This document shows positions 1 through 8,948 of a stretch of 40,864 nucleotides of DNA, in pieces; the first letter of the stretch is position 1; each line of letters opens with the position of its first letter. Under the pieces are notes generated by a model that had not been told where the DNA came from, did not search any database, and saw only the letters and a list, made by a program, of their open reading frames with translations. A program made the translations under genes and the position numbers. The stretch is from an uncultured Lachnospiraceae bacterium (GTDB lineage Bacteria; Bacillota; Clostridia; Lachnospirales; Lachnospiraceae), in assembly GCA_934432885.1 (NCBI GenBank), contig CAKRYY010000028.1, forward strand, positions 1-40,864, read 5' to 3'.

Positions 1-74
1 GTGGATAAAGGGATTCGAACCCTTGGCCTCCAGAGCCACAATCTGGCGCGCTAACCAGCTGCGCTATACCCACC
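1..74 (-). tRNA. tRNA-His (GTG), 3' end cut by window edge
   Basis: Read on the minus strand this folds as a cloverleaf with anticodon stem CCAGA/TCTGG and loop TTGTGGC, giving anticodon GTG (His). The acceptor strand GTGGGTA (73-67) pairs with TATCCAC (7-1). An extra G lies at position 74, as expected for the G-1 of tRNA-His. The partner discriminator base lies outside the window, so the gene is complete except for its last base. It is the last member of a tRNA cluster and lies 40 bases after tRNA-Arg. Confidence 0.96.
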
Positions 75-114
75 ATATAAGGGAAAACATCATAAAGGTG
101 CTTTCCCTTATCAA

Positions 115-188
<74 letters not shown>

Positions 189-241
189 ATATCGTATAGG
201 ATTTGACAACGATTGAAGCACATCGCGTCAGCACGTCAATT

Positions 242-270
242 ATCATATCAGAACGTCTCGCAAAAGTCAA
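242..270 (-). promoter_or_regulatory. Sigma-A promoter for tRNA-Arg/tRNA-His
   Basis: On the minus strand TTGACT (270-265), a 17-base spacer and TATGAT (247-242) form a good housekeeping promoter about 50 bases upstream of tRNA-Arg. The surrounding 189-384 spacer shows no other feature. Confidence 0.75.
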
Positions 271-384
271 CAGTTTTTTGCTTTTTTATCCAAGCAGTTT
301 TTATCTTATCCCATCATACAGAGTTTGCCTGCGCATCAAAAAATCCGGCAAGCATACCTTTCTGCTTTCCGGAAAATAAAAAAC

Positions 385-455
385 AGCGGGTGATGGGAAT
401 CGAACCCACGTATCCAGCTTGGAAGGCTGGTGTTCTACCATTGAACTACACCCGC
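385..455 (-). tRNA. tRNA-Gly (TCC)
   Basis: Minus-strand cloverleaf of 71 bases, the usual length for tRNA-Gly. The acceptor GCGGGTG pairs with CACCCGC, the anticodon stem is CCAGC/GCTGG, and the loop CTTCCAA gives anticodon TCC, reading GGA. It lies 8 bases after tRNA-Pro, so the two are cotranscribed. Confidence 0.96.
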
Positions 456-463
456 ATAATTCA

Positions 464-538
464 TCGGGGTGACAGGATTCGAACCTGCGACCTCCTGGTC
501 CCAAACCAGGCGCTCTAGCCAAGCTGAGCCACACCCCG
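464..538 (-). tRNA. tRNA-Pro (TGG)
   Basis: Minus-strand cloverleaf. The acceptor CGGGGTG pairs with CACCCCG, the anticodon stem is CCTGG/CCAGG, and the loop TTTGGGA gives anticodon TGG, reading CCA. It is the first gene of the cluster and sits directly behind a near-consensus promoter at 579-607. Confidence 0.96.
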
Positions 539-578
539 CTCTGTAAAAATCAGGGGTTTCCCCCACGACGCAAGCTAT

Positions 579-607
579 ATTATATAATAACGTACAAACC
601 TTGTCAA
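579..607 (-). promoter_or_regulatory. Sigma-A promoter of the tRNA cluster
   Basis: On the minus strand a perfect TTGACA (607-602), 17 bases, and a perfect TATAAT (584-579). The -35 box overlaps the last codons of the phosphodiesterase gene ending at 604. This strength fits a stable-RNA promoter. Confidence 0.85.
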
Positions 608-1095
608 TCATTTTCATGGAGAAAATGAATCGAAAACTGCGCTTTCCCGTTTTCATCCAGCTCCATCAGCAGATACGACGGCAGATGCCCCTCCTGTCTT
701 GGATAAGAAAGGCTTCCCGGGTTGAGCGCCGTTATCTCATCGGATATATCTATGACCGGTCTGTGCGTATGCCCGTAAATCACAATATCCGCGCCTCGGG
801 CAGCCGCCTCCTGCTTAATCATTTCATTCCCCATCGAAACATAGTAGGAGTGCCCATGCGTCAGCAGAATCTGATGCCCTGCAAGCGTAAATTCCCGCTC
901 TCTGGGCAGCGTGGAAAAGAAATCATTATTTCCCGCAACCATCTCCACCGGGCAGCCCGCCGCCTGACTGATTGTATACTCGCTTCCCTCTACGTCTCCG
1001 CAGTGGATTAAGAGGTCTGGCGTCCCTGTTTTTTCCAGTACCCGAAAGAGGTTTTCATTTTTTCTATGTGTATCGCTTATAACTAATATTTTCAT
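604..1095 (-). CDS. YfcE/MJ0936-type metallophosphoesterase
   Basis: A 163-residue protein of the single-domain calcineurin-like phosphodiesterase family (YfcE/MJ0936/YsnB), which hydrolyses phosphodiesters with a two-metal centre, in the cytoplasm. The metal-binding motifs occur in order: SDTH near residue 8, HCGDVEG near 32, GNND near 55, THGH near 80 and YGHTH near 107. Length is typical. The physiological substrate of this family is unclear. It follows the RdgB gene with an 11-base gap and is the last gene of a minus-strand run that includes the methyltransferase, the amidase-like protein and RdgB. rdgB plus a YfcE-like gene is a common clostridial pairing. Confidence 0.9.
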   Translation of the reverse strand: MKILVISDTHRKNENLFRVLEKTGTPDLLIHCGDVEGSEYTISQAAGCPVEMVAGNNDFFSTLPREREFTLAGHQILLTHGHSYYVSMGNEMIKQEAAARGADIVIYGHTHRPVIDISDEITALNPGSLSYPRQEGHLPSYLLMELDENGKAQFSIHFLHEND

Positions 1096-1105
1096 AAAAT
1101 ACCCG

Positions 1106-1729
1106 TTAGCACTCTCTTACCTGTTTTTGCAAAACACCAGCTTCCAATAAAATTGCCTTCATTTTTTCAAGTGCCCTGCCTCTGTGGCTCTCAGCGTTTT
1201 TCTGCTCCGGGGAAAGCTCTGCGCTTGTGCAGCCATACTGCGGAAGATAAAAAATCGGGTCATAGCCAAAGCCGTTTCCGCCAGCCTCCTCATAGCCGAT
1301 TCTTCCCTCCATAACGCCCTCTGCCGTATATTCCCTGCCATCCGGCAAAACTGCCGCAATGACGCAGACAAACCGTGCCGTCCGCTTCTCCTCTGGCACG
1401 CCGTCAAGTCTGTCTATCAGCGCATGATTTTTGATATGATAGGAGGTATCCTCTCCCAGATAGCGCGCAGAATAGATTCCCGGCTCTCCGCCCAATGCAT
1501 CGATTACCAGGCCGGAATCATCCGCAAGCACCACCGCATCTGTATTTTGGGCACACGCCCTTGCCTTAATCAGCGCATTTTCTGCAAATGTGCTGCCATT
1601 TTCTTCAGCATCCGAGACAATCCCTGCCTCCTTCATGGAAAGCACCTGTGCGTCCACATCCGAAAGAATCATACGGATTTCCTTCATTTTCCCTGCATTT
1701 CCGGTTGCAAAGACCACCTGCTGTTTCAT
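1106..1729 (-). CDS. rdgB: XTP/dITP diphosphatase (RdgB/HAM1 family)
   Basis: A 207-residue Ham1-family nucleoside triphosphate pyrophosphatase. The family hydrolyses dITP, XTP and related deaminated purine nucleotides to monophosphates, keeping them out of DNA and RNA. Visible motifs are ATGNAGKMKEI at residues 8-18 (phosphate-binding SxNxxK-type loop, here TGNAGK), ADDSGLVIDALGG near residue 68 with the catalytic acidic residues, FGYDPIFY near 153 and SHRGRALEKM near 180. Length is normal. It lies 24 bases after the amidase-like gene and 11 bases before the phosphodiesterase gene, so it is probably cotranscribed with both. Confidence 0.93.
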   Translation of the reverse strand: MKQQVVFATGNAGKMKEIRMILSDVDAQVLSMKEAGIVSDAEENGSTFAENALIKARACAQNTDAVVLADDSGLVIDALGGEPGIYSARYLGEDTSYHIKNHALIDRLDGVPEEKRTARFVCVIAAVLPDGREYTAEGVMEGRIGYEEAGGNGFGYDPIFYLPQYGCTSAELSPEQKNAESHRGRALEKMKAILLEAGVLQKQVREC

Positions 1730-1752
1730 TCCTTTGTTTCCTTCCTTTTATG

Positions 1753-2799
1753 CTATGGCTCCTGTTCCCTGACTGCAAACGCTTCCTCAACTGCTTTCGC
1801 AATTCCCTCCGCCAGCTTTTTCTGATAGTCCTCCCGTTCAAGCGCGGCTGCCTCCTCCCGGTTGGTCAGATAGCCGACTGCTATCGCTGCTGATGGTATC
1901 TGTGCATTCTGCAGCAGGAAATCATCCTTTGATGCTTCAAACAGGCCGTTTGCCTTGCCGCCCGCCGCTTCCACAACATTTCTTTCAAGCAAATCCGCAA
2001 GCTGGACATTTCCCAGATAGGGGATGAAATAGTCTGCGTTATAAAAGCTCTGGATGCCAAATACCTGTGCACTGCCGCTATCCGCCCCAGCCCGTATGCT
2101 GACAAGAAGGTCTGCCCCAAGCTCATCTGCAAATTCCAGACGTCTTTCCGGCGATATGCGGCTGTCATCCGTCCTGGTACAGTAAACTCTGATTTCCGAA
2201 TCTGCAAGTGCTTCCTTTACCAGCTCGGAAAGCTTCAGCGTAAGTGTTTTTTCTTTGATGCCGTTTCCGGTATTGCCGTCCTCTCTGCCGCCGCAGGCTG
2301 CATCAACGACCAGTATTTTATCATATAGCTGCTTTGGCGGCAGGAAATCAAGGTAGAGCACACCATTTTCAAATATGTACTGATGCTCATACAGCCCATC
2401 CATCACAAGCCTGAGTCTTGTGCTGCCCTCTTCCTCGCCAAAAAAGCCCTCTTTTATTTTCTCTGTATTTCCTGAAATTGCATTTTTCCTGTAAAAATCA
2501 CCATACAGACCAGTCAGTATAATATGAATTTCATGCTCCATATAGCGGTTTTCAATGACAATATCATCCGCCTTGAGCTGCTCCGGCAATGAAATGGCGA
2601 GCTTTACGCCGCCGCCCGTTTCAAAGCGCAGTCTGTCCTCCTCACTCTCCGACGGCAGGACGCTGCCCTGCTCCGGCGCTGCCTCCTCTGCGATTACGAT
2701 TGTCTTTGTGGCAGAAAACCAGAGCATTACGCCCATCGCGCCAGCGGTAAACAAAAGGCTGCAGATGAGCATTGCTCTCCAGAGTTTTTCCTGTATCAT
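1753..2799 (-). CDS. Amidase_3-fold cell-wall protein lacking catalytic residues
   Basis: A 348-residue protein with an N-terminal signal anchor (hydrophobic 10-29). Residues 60-155 form an AMIN-like beta-rich region, and residues 162-345 are an N-acetylmuramoyl-L-alanine amidase (Amidase_3) fold. The fold is recognised from VVDAACGG, the IKEK motif, the SIRAG strand and the C-terminal IPSAAIAVGYLTN. In active enzymes these read DAGHGG, EK, SIH and LVExGF. Here the first zinc His is Cys169, the second zinc His is Arg236, and the catalytic Glu is Ala307; only Glu183 remains. I infer a non-hydrolytic peptidoglycan-binding or regulatory paralogue. Its start overlaps the stop of the methyltransferase gene by 4 bases (ATGA), so it is in the same operon. 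Automated pipelines would probably call it an amidase. Confidence 0.8.
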   Translation of the reverse strand: MIQEKLWRAMLICSLLFTAGAMGVMLWFSATKTIVIAEEAAPEQGSVLPSESEEDRLRFETGGGVKLAISLPEQLKADDIVIENRYMEHEIHIILTGLYGDFYRKNAISGNTEKIKEGFFGEEEGSTRLRLVMDGLYEHQYIFENGVLYLDFLPPKQLYDKILVVDAACGGREDGNTGNGIKEKTLTLKLSELVKEALADSEIRVYCTRTDDSRISPERRLEFADELGADLLVSIRAGADSGSAQVFGIQSFYNADYFIPYLGNVQLADLLERNVVEAAGGKANGLFEASKDDFLLQNAQIPSAAIAVGYLTNREEAAALEREDYQKKLAEGIAKAVEEAFAVREQEP

Positions 2800-3953
2800 A
2801 CGCCGCGTCCTTTGCGGGATGGCGGCTTGGGTCCCAGATATTGATAATAGTAGGTTTTCATCATGCCGTTATAAATCTTGCGGTTTTTATCCGCCTTGCG
2901 TCCAATCGCCTTTTCCGCATCCTCATAAGAGGTAATCAGATACATGGACCACGAATCCAGCGCACGGAAACGCTCACCTATCGTCTGATACAGCGCAGGA
3001 AGCTGTTCTTTTTCGGAAAGCCGCTCGCCGTATGGCGGATTGGTAATCAAAAAGCCATATTTTTTAGGATGGCTGAGCGCGGCAATATCTCTCTGCTGGA
3101 AATGAATCATTCCCTCTACACCTGCGAGCTTTGCATTGGCTCTGGCAATCGCCACCATCTCCGGGTCAAGGTCATACGCCTGAATGTCCGTATCAGTCGG
3201 AATCTGCATCAGCTCCGCCGCCTCATCCACTGCCTCATACCAGTTTTTCTTTCCTATAATATGCCCCCAGTTCTCGGCTGTAAAGCTCCGGTTCATTCCG
3301 GGCGCAATATTAGCTGCCATCATCGCAGCCTCTATCGGTATCGTACCGCTGCCGCAGAAAGGGTCCACCAGAATCCTGTCGCCTCTCCAGGGGGTGAGCA
3401 TAATCAGCGCCGCCGCAAGATTTTCCGCGATAGGCGCCTTTGCCGTAAGCTTCCGGTAGCCCCGCTTATGCAGGGATTCTCCCGTGGTATCAAGCCCGAT
3501 TGTCACTTCATCCTTTAACAGAAAGACGCGAAGCGGAAAGCTCTCTCCGCTTTCTGTAAACCAGTTGATATGATAGGTCTCCCTAAGCCGCTCCACCATC
3601 GCCTTTTTCATCACGGACTGAATATCCGACGGGCTAAAGAGCGCACTCTTTACGCTTGCCGCCTTCGCCACCCAGAATTTTCCATCCTTGGGAATCCATT
3701 CCTCCCAGGGCAGCGCTTTCGTGCCCTGAAACAGCTCTTCAAAGGTTTTGGCATGGAAGCTGCCAATCTTAATCAGCACCCGCTCCGCTGTCCGCAGAAA
3801 AATATTGGCGCGCACGCAGGCTTCCTCATCTCCATAAAAGGTAACGCGTCCGTCCTCGACGGACGCAATCTCATATCCAAGCTCTGTAATTTCTCTTTTT
3901 AAAGGTGCCTCCAGTCCAAAATGACAGGGGACAATCAATTCAAATTTTCTCAT
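2796..3953 (-). CDS. THUMP-domain class I SAM-dependent RNA methyltransferase (RlmL/YpsC type)
   Basis: A 385-residue protein. Residues 1-160 hold the ferredoxin-like and THUMP RNA-binding region. The Rossmann-fold methyltransferase follows, with the SAM-binding DPFCGSGTIPIEAA near residue 198 and the adenine/guanine-N2 type motif NPPYGERL near 307. This matches Bacillus YpsC and the N-terminal half of E. coli RlmL, which makes N2-methylguanosine in 23S rRNA; the target in this organism is inferred. Length fits the single-domain Gram-positive form. It leads the run to the amidase-like gene. Upstream is a 560-base region with a separate small gene. Confidence 0.88.
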   Translation of the reverse strand: MRKFELIVPCHFGLEAPLKREITELGYEIASVEDGRVTFYGDEEACVRANIFLRTAERVLIKIGSFHAKTFEELFQGTKALPWEEWIPKDGKFWVAKAASVKSALFSPSDIQSVMKKAMVERLRETYHINWFTESGESFPLRVFLLKDEVTIGLDTTGESLHKRGYRKLTAKAPIAENLAAALIMLTPWRGDRILVDPFCGSGTIPIEAAMMAANIAPGMNRSFTAENWGHIIGKKNWYEAVDEAAELMQIPTDTDIQAYDLDPEMVAIARANAKLAGVEGMIHFQQRDIAALSHPKKYGFLITNPPYGERLSEKEQLPALYQTIGERFRALDSWSMYLITSYEDAEKAIGRKADKNRKIYNGMMKTYYYQYLGPKPPSRKGRGV

Positions 3954-4010
3954 AAGTTTATATTAAGGTGCTCACGTAAACGTGTCAAATAGTTTTTGAC
4001 TTTATGTAGC

Positions 4011-4034
4011 CCCGGCAAAAAGCCGGGTTTCTTT
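4011..4034. terminator. CCCGGC/GCCGGG hairpin
   Basis: CCCGGC, an AAAAA loop and GCCGGG (4011-4026) form a strong stem-loop just after the stop codon of the small minus-strand gene. The T-rich tail (TTTCTTT, 4027-4033) is on the plus-strand side. As a minus-strand terminator it would lack a good U tract, though the position fits. The direction is therefore undecided. A second small palindrome, CACGTAAACGTG, lies at 3973-3984. Confidence 0.45.
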
Positions 4035-4191
4035 AAAAGTTGTTGTTCTGGCTGTTGTTCTTCTGTTTCTGATTGTTGTTCTTCTGGTTGCTGCCTGTGC
4101 TGTTAGAGCAGTTGTTTGTCTTATCCTGAGACTGGTTTGTGCTGTTCTGGTAATTCTGCTTTTCATTCTGGCTGTAATCATTTTTAGACAT
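4033..4191 (-). CDS. Small Asn/Gln-rich protein, possibly a spore protein
   Basis: A 52-residue ORF starting at ATG 4189-4191 and stopping at 4033-4035. About half the residues are Asn or Gln, with Lys and Ser making up most of the rest and a single Cys28. There is no hydrophobic segment. A consensus ribosome site AGGAGG lies 8 bases upstream, and a sigma-G-like promoter sits at 4228-4256. Composition, size and promoter recall gamma-type small acid-soluble spore proteins of Bacillus, which are amino-acid reserves. There is no clear sequence motif of that family, so this is inference. The gene is followed by a strong hairpin and appears monocistronic. Confidence 0.65.
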   Translation of the reverse strand: MSKNDYSQNEKQNYQNSTNQSQDKTNNCSNSTGSNQKNNNQKQKNNSQNNNF

Positions 4192-4227
4192 ATTTCATTC
4201 CTCCTGATTTCTATAAAGTTACGCTCT

Positions 4228-4256
4228 TAGTATGTCATGCTTTGGGAAATATATAC
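4228..4256 (-). promoter_or_regulatory. Sigma-G/F-like forespore promoter
   Basis: On the minus strand GTATA (4256-4252), a 17-base spacer and CATACTA (4234-4228) match the forespore consensus (-35 GYATA, -10 CATnnTA). It lies about 37 bases upstream of the start codon of the Asn/Gln-rich gene. No good TTGACA/TATAAT pair is seen for this gene. Confidence 0.6.
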
Positions 4257-4348
4257 GGAATCAGAAATGTTTTTTGAAATGAAAATGACAGCCGGTACTT
4301 TCGGGCAGACTTTTTTAAAGATTTATTAAAATTTTTTGCAAATAATGC

Positions 4349-4377
4349 TTGCAATTTCAACGATAATGCTGTACTAT
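4349..4377 (+). promoter_or_regulatory. Possible plus-strand promoter
   Basis: TTGCAA (4349-4354), 17 bases and TACTAT (4372-4377) fit a housekeeping promoter pointing toward the terminator at 4452-4486, with no ORF between. A second TTGCAA lies at 4336-4341. Confidence 0.4.
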
Positions 4378-4383
4378 GATTTT

Positions 4384-4490
4384 AGCAGATAGAGAGACAC
4401 TCCAATCTTTCTATTTGTAACCCTTATATATTAATTATTTATACTCCCCTCAAAACAGTCCGTTAGTTCCCCTGACGGACTGTTTTCCAT
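4384..4490 (+). ncRNA. Candidate small RNA
   Basis: If the promoter at 4349-4377 is used, transcription would begin near 4384 and end at the hairpin ending at 4486 with its TTTT tail, giving an RNA of about 105 bases. There is no ORF and no ribosome site inside. It is supported only by promoter and terminator placement. Confidence 0.25.
4452..4486. terminator. Bidirectional intrinsic terminator
   Basis: AAAACAGTCCGT (4452-4463) and ACGGACTGTTTT (4475-4486) are perfect inverted arms with an 11-base loop. A-rich and T-rich ends allow termination in both directions. On the minus strand it ends the DUF1700-like gene; on the plus strand it would end the candidate small RNA. Confidence 0.8.
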
Positions 4491-4512
4491 TTCATCTATT
4501 TTTTATCTGCCT

Positions 4513-4926
4513 TTATCTGTCGCGGAAATACCGCACCAGCCACAGCACCAGCGCCGCTGTAAGCAGTACCGGAAGCAGCGCAATCAGCAGTCCAACCACC
4601 TTAAATGCAGCAATACAGAGCAGGATAAATAAAACGATGAGCAGCCATGTCGGCATTCTGAAAATTTTTGCAGAATGGGAAGCCGCATCATCAAAGGTTT
4701 CCTGCGTTTCCACAGAAGCGCCATCCTCGCGCGCCGTATCAATGATGGTCTTTGCAATCCATCTCGGGTCGCCAAGCTCCTCTAAAACCGCTTCCTCACT
4801 GCGTCCTTTTTTGATTTCCGTATCAATATAATTTTCATAGTATGCCACATTCTCATTTACAACCTGGTGGCTCACCCTTCCGGAAAGCGCTTTTCTCAGA
4901 TTTTCCGTAAATTCAAATCTCGTCAT
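4513..4926 (-). CDS. DUF1700/HAAS-domain membrane protein
   Basis: A 137-residue protein. The N-terminal 65 residues (MTRFEFTENLRKAL, then YYENYIDTE and LGDPRWIAKTI) are the helical HAAS/DUF1700 module. That module is often found in membrane proteins paired with PadR-type regulators. The C-terminal third has two closely spaced membrane segments. I chose ATG at 4926 because AAAGGAG sits 7 bases upstream. An in-frame start at 4959 would lie inside the preceding gene and lacks a ribosome site. It follows the 127-residue gene by 16 bases and is closed by the terminator at 4452-4486. No PadR gene is nearby; function is unknown. Confidence 0.8.
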   Translation of the reverse strand: MTRFEFTENLRKALSGRVSHQVVNENVAYYENYIDTEIKKGRSEEAVLEELGDPRWIAKTIIDTAREDGASVETQETFDDAASHSAKIFRMPTWLLIVLFILLCIAAFKVVGLLIALLPVLLTAALVLWLVRYFRDR

Positions 4927-4942
4927 GCAAAAACTCCTTTTC

Positions 4943-5326
4943 CTATTTGTCCATTCCAAAGCCGTCTGTCAGCTTTCTCTGATACCCCTCCGGGTCTTTT
5001 TTCATCTGTGCCATCGTATAAAAAGCCTGCAGCACCATTTTTTCCTTATTGCAGCTTTCCGTATTCTTGCCGGAATCCATCGCCAGATTATAGCGGTCCA
5101 TCTGCCATACAAATAAATCAATCAGCGTATATCCTGCCACTCTGGCATGTCCCAGCAGGCAGTGATGCTCCAGATAATAAATCATTTCCTCCAAAAGTGC
5201 TCCATCTGCCAAAAGCTCCTCCCACAACGCATCATTCCACTGGCGCGTCTCTCCGATGCTTTCGCAGACCGCAAGCAGTGCGTCATAAGCCTTTATCAGC
5301 CTTGCATCATACAGAATTCCCGACAT
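4943..5326 (-). CDS. Hypothetical cytoplasmic helical protein
   Basis: A 127-residue protein I do not recognise. It is predicted mostly helical, with conserved-looking stretches WNDALWEELLAD, YYLEHHCLLGHARVAGYTLIDLFVWQMD and QAFYTMAQMKKDPEGYQRKL. It has no signal peptide and no membrane segment. ATG at 5326 was chosen over an in-frame GTG at 5335 because AAGGAG lies 8 bases upstream of the ATG and overlaps the GTG. It sits first in a two-gene unit with the HAAS-domain protein, after the guaB terminator. Similar proteins may be a Lachnospiraceae-specific family. Confidence 0.75.
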   Translation of the reverse strand: MSGILYDARLIKAYDALLAVCESIGETRQWNDALWEELLADGALLEEMIYYLEHHCLLGHARVAGYTLIDLFVWQMDRYNLAMDSGKNTESCNKEKMVLQAFYTMAQMKKDPEGYQRKLTDGFGMDK

Positions 5327-5362
5327 AGCTCCCACTCCTTTTTATCCAACCGGATATTTCGT

Positions 5363-5397
5363 AAAAGCCTCTGCGGGAAGTCCCCACAGAGGCTTTT
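5363..5397 (-). terminator. Intrinsic terminator of guaB
   Basis: The arms AAAAGCCTCTG (5363-5373) and CAGAGGCTTTT (5387-5397) are perfect complements. On the minus strand they are followed by TTTT and lie 11 bases after the guaB stop codon. Confidence 0.9.
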
Positions 5398-5407
5398 TGT
5401 ATTATGC

Positions 5408-6892
<1,485 letters not shown>

Positions 6893-6903
6893 TTATGTTG
6901 AAC

Positions 6904-6933
6904 AGTGTAACAAACCTGTACTGCCTTTGTCAA
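6904..6933 (-). promoter_or_regulatory. Sigma-A promoter of guaB
   Basis: On the minus strand TTGACA (6933-6928), 18 bases and TACACT (6909-6904), about 38 bases upstream of the guaB start. Confidence 0.7.
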
Positions 6934-6941
6934 TGTACAAA

Positions 6942-7427
6942 TCAGTTCAGGAATATCCTGCTGGGCGCTGCATTATGAAGCGCCTGCATCAGTCCCGCAT
7001 CTGCATCCAGAAGGATTTTACATTGTCCCTCATAATAAAGAACGAAAGGACTCTGCCCATTCTTACTGGTATAATCTATCGTTTTACAATTTTTATTCCG
7101 GAAAGCGTCTAAGCGGATGGAATTTTCCATGCCGCCCGCTTCTATCTTATCAAGCAGGTAGGAAGCCACTGTTTTTCTCCTGCTTTTTGCCATAATCTTA
7201 TCTACCGTCAGCTCCCTGCTTACATAGCTGTACTCATATTCGACCCATTCCTGCAAATAGCAGTAATAAGCAAGGAATCCAAAAAGAGCTGCGCCAGCCA
7301 GTGCAAATATCGAAGCCATGCTTCCCAAAAAGCAGAGGACTGCAGCAATGCCCGCCAGAATCTTTCCGATTCCAGCCGCCGTATTATGCTTTCTCGCAAC
7401 CAATACTTCTATATAAATCTGATCCAT
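6942..7427 (-). CDS. Small membrane protein of unknown function (DUF6106-like)
   Basis: A 161-residue protein. Residues 1-15 (MDQIYIEVLVARKHN) precede two adjacent hydrophobic segments (about 18-55). A soluble domain follows, including TVASYLLDKIEAGGMENSI and the tail QALHNAAPSRIF. The layout resembles a family common in Lachnospiraceae (DUF6106), from memory of its N-terminal pattern, so the family name is tentative. ATG at 7427 was preferred because AAAGGTAG lies upstream; the alternative start at 7487 adds a non-typical 20 residues. It lies after gatB on the same strand with an 84-base gap, and its stop is 9 bases from the guaB promoter. Confidence 0.7.
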   Translation of the reverse strand: MDQIYIEVLVARKHNTAAGIGKILAGIAAVLCFLGSMASIFALAGAALFGFLAYYCYLQEWVEYEYSYVSRELTVDKIMAKSRRKTVASYLLDKIEAGGMENSIRLDAFRNKNCKTIDYTSKNGQSPFVLYYEGQCKILLDADAGLMQALHNAAPSRIFLN

Positions 7428-7511
7428 ATCCCTACTACCTTTCTTCTTTTTCTCTATGATAGTACAAAACGGCAGTAGATTCAACAAGCAGACTTCTTTT
7501 TGTCAAAAGCT

Positions 7512-8948
7512 TTATGCCAGCATATCCCGAAGCATCTGGTTGACTGCGGCAGGGTCCGCCTTGCCCTTCATCGCCTTCATGGTCTGTCCAACCAGAAATC
7601 CGATTGCCTTTTCCTTGCCGCTTTTATAATCTGCAACGGACTGCGGATTTGCCGCGATGACCTCGGTCAATACCTTTTCCAGCGCTCCGGTATCGTTTAC
7701 TGTCTTTAAGCCTTTTTCTTCTACATATTTTTTCGGAGATATATCCTCCAAAAACATTACGGCAAAGACCTCTTTTGCAACCGTACCATTGATTTCCTTC
7801 TTATCGGTAAGCGCAATCAGCTCGGCAAGATGCTCCGGCGAAAATACGATGTCCTCGGCATCCTTTCCCTGTTCCTTCAAAAGACGCATTGTCTCCCCCA
7901 TCAGCCAGTTGGAGACCTTCTTTGCCTGTCCACAGAGCGCAGTCGTTTCTTCAAAAAGGTCTGCAAGATGCTTTGAGCCTGTCAGGATTTCTATATCATA
8001 CTCAGGAATTTCAAAGCTCTCCCGATACCGCTGCATCTTTTCCTCGCGGAATTCCGGCAGCCCTTTTCTGCGCCCGTCAAGCCATTCCTCTGAAATCCGA
8101 ATCGGCGTAAGGTCGGGGTCCGGGAAATAACGGTAATCCTGCGCATCCTCTTTGGAACGCATTGCATAGGAGCAGCCCTTGGTATCGTCCCAGCGTCTGG
8201 TCTCCTGTACGACCTTCTCTCCGTCCTCCAATAAAGCAATCTGCCGTTCCCTTTCTCCTGCAATCGCCCGCATAATCGCTTTAAAGGAATTTAAGTTTTT
8301 CATTTCCGTTCTGGTACCAAATTCCTCTGCACCCACCTCACGGACAGAAAGGTTCACATCGGCACGCATGGAGCCTTCCTGCAGCTTGCAGTCAGAAGCG
8401 CCAAGATACTGAATCAGAAGCCTTAATTTTTCCAGATATGCGATAACCTCCTGCGCGCTCCTCATATCCGGTTCGGAAACAATCTCAATAAGCGGAACGC
8501 CGGAACGGTTATAGTCCACCAGCGTGCAGTCCTCCCACTCGTCATGGATAAGCTTGCCCGCATCCTCCTCCATGTGAATCTCATGAATTCCAATCTTTTT
8601 AACGCCGCCCTCTTCCGTTTCGATTTCAACATAGCCGTTTCGGCAAATCGGCAGATAGAGCTGGGAAATCTGATAATTCTGTGGGTTATCCGGGTAAAAA
8701 TAATTTTTCCGGTCAAATTTGCAGTATCTCGTGATGTCACAGTTCGTTGCAAGTCCGACGTCAACAGCATATTCCAGCACCTGTCTGTTCAGTACCGGAA
8801 GGGAGCCCGGCATACCGGTGCAGACCGGACAGGTATGGGTATTGGGCGCACCGCCAAATGCAGTGGAGCAGCCGCAGAAAATCTTTGTCTTGGTTGCAAG
8901 CTCAACATGCACCTCAAGTCCTATGACAGTTTCATATTGCTTTTCCAT
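7512..8948 (-). CDS. gatB: Asp-tRNA(Asn)/Glu-tRNA(Gln) amidotransferase subunit B
   Basis: A 478-residue GatB, the kinase/tRNA-binding subunit of GatCAB. It activates Glu or Asp on misacylated tRNA with ATP. The cradle domain starts YETVIGLEVHVEL. The zinc cysteines are Cys25, Cys27, Cys40 and Cys43. The C-terminal helical plus YqeY-like tail ends VNQMLRDML. Length is standard. Its ATG directly abuts the gatA stop codon (8949/8948), indicating translational coupling. It is the last gene of the aspS-gatC-gatA-gatB operon. Confidence 0.97.
   Translation of the reverse strand: MEKQYETVIGLEVHVELATKTKIFCGCSTAFGGAPNTHTCPVCTGMPGSLPVLNRQVLEYAVDVGLATNCDITRYCKFDRKNYFYPDNPQNYQISQLYLPICRNGYVEIETEEGGVKKIGIHEIHMEEDAGKLIHDEWEDCTLVDYNRSGVPLIEIVSEPDMRSAQEVIAYLEKLRLLIQYLGASDCKLQEGSMRADVNLSVREVGAEEFGTRTEMKNLNSFKAIMRAIAGERERQIALLEDGEKVVQETRRWDDTKGCSYAMRSKEDAQDYRYFPDPDLTPIRISEEWLDGRRKGLPEFREEKMQRYRESFEIPEYDIEILTGSKHLADLFEETTALCGQAKKVSNWLMGETMRLLKEQGKDAEDIVFSPEHLAELIALTDKKEINGTVAKEVFAVMFLEDISPKKYVEEKGLKTVNDTGALEKVLTEVIAANPQSVADYKSGKEKAIGFLVGQTMKAMKGKADPAAVNQMLRDMLA

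Noticed and set aside
213..518. Plus-strand frame encoding GIEPTYPAWKAGVLPLNYTR-like sequence
   Set aside because: It is the reverse translation of the tRNA-Gly and tRNA-Pro genes, a well-known false protein; the tRNA cloverleafs explain every base.
1184..1825. 213-residue plus-strand frame
   Set aside because: It is antisense to rdgB, which has all its motifs; composition is that of a shadow frame.
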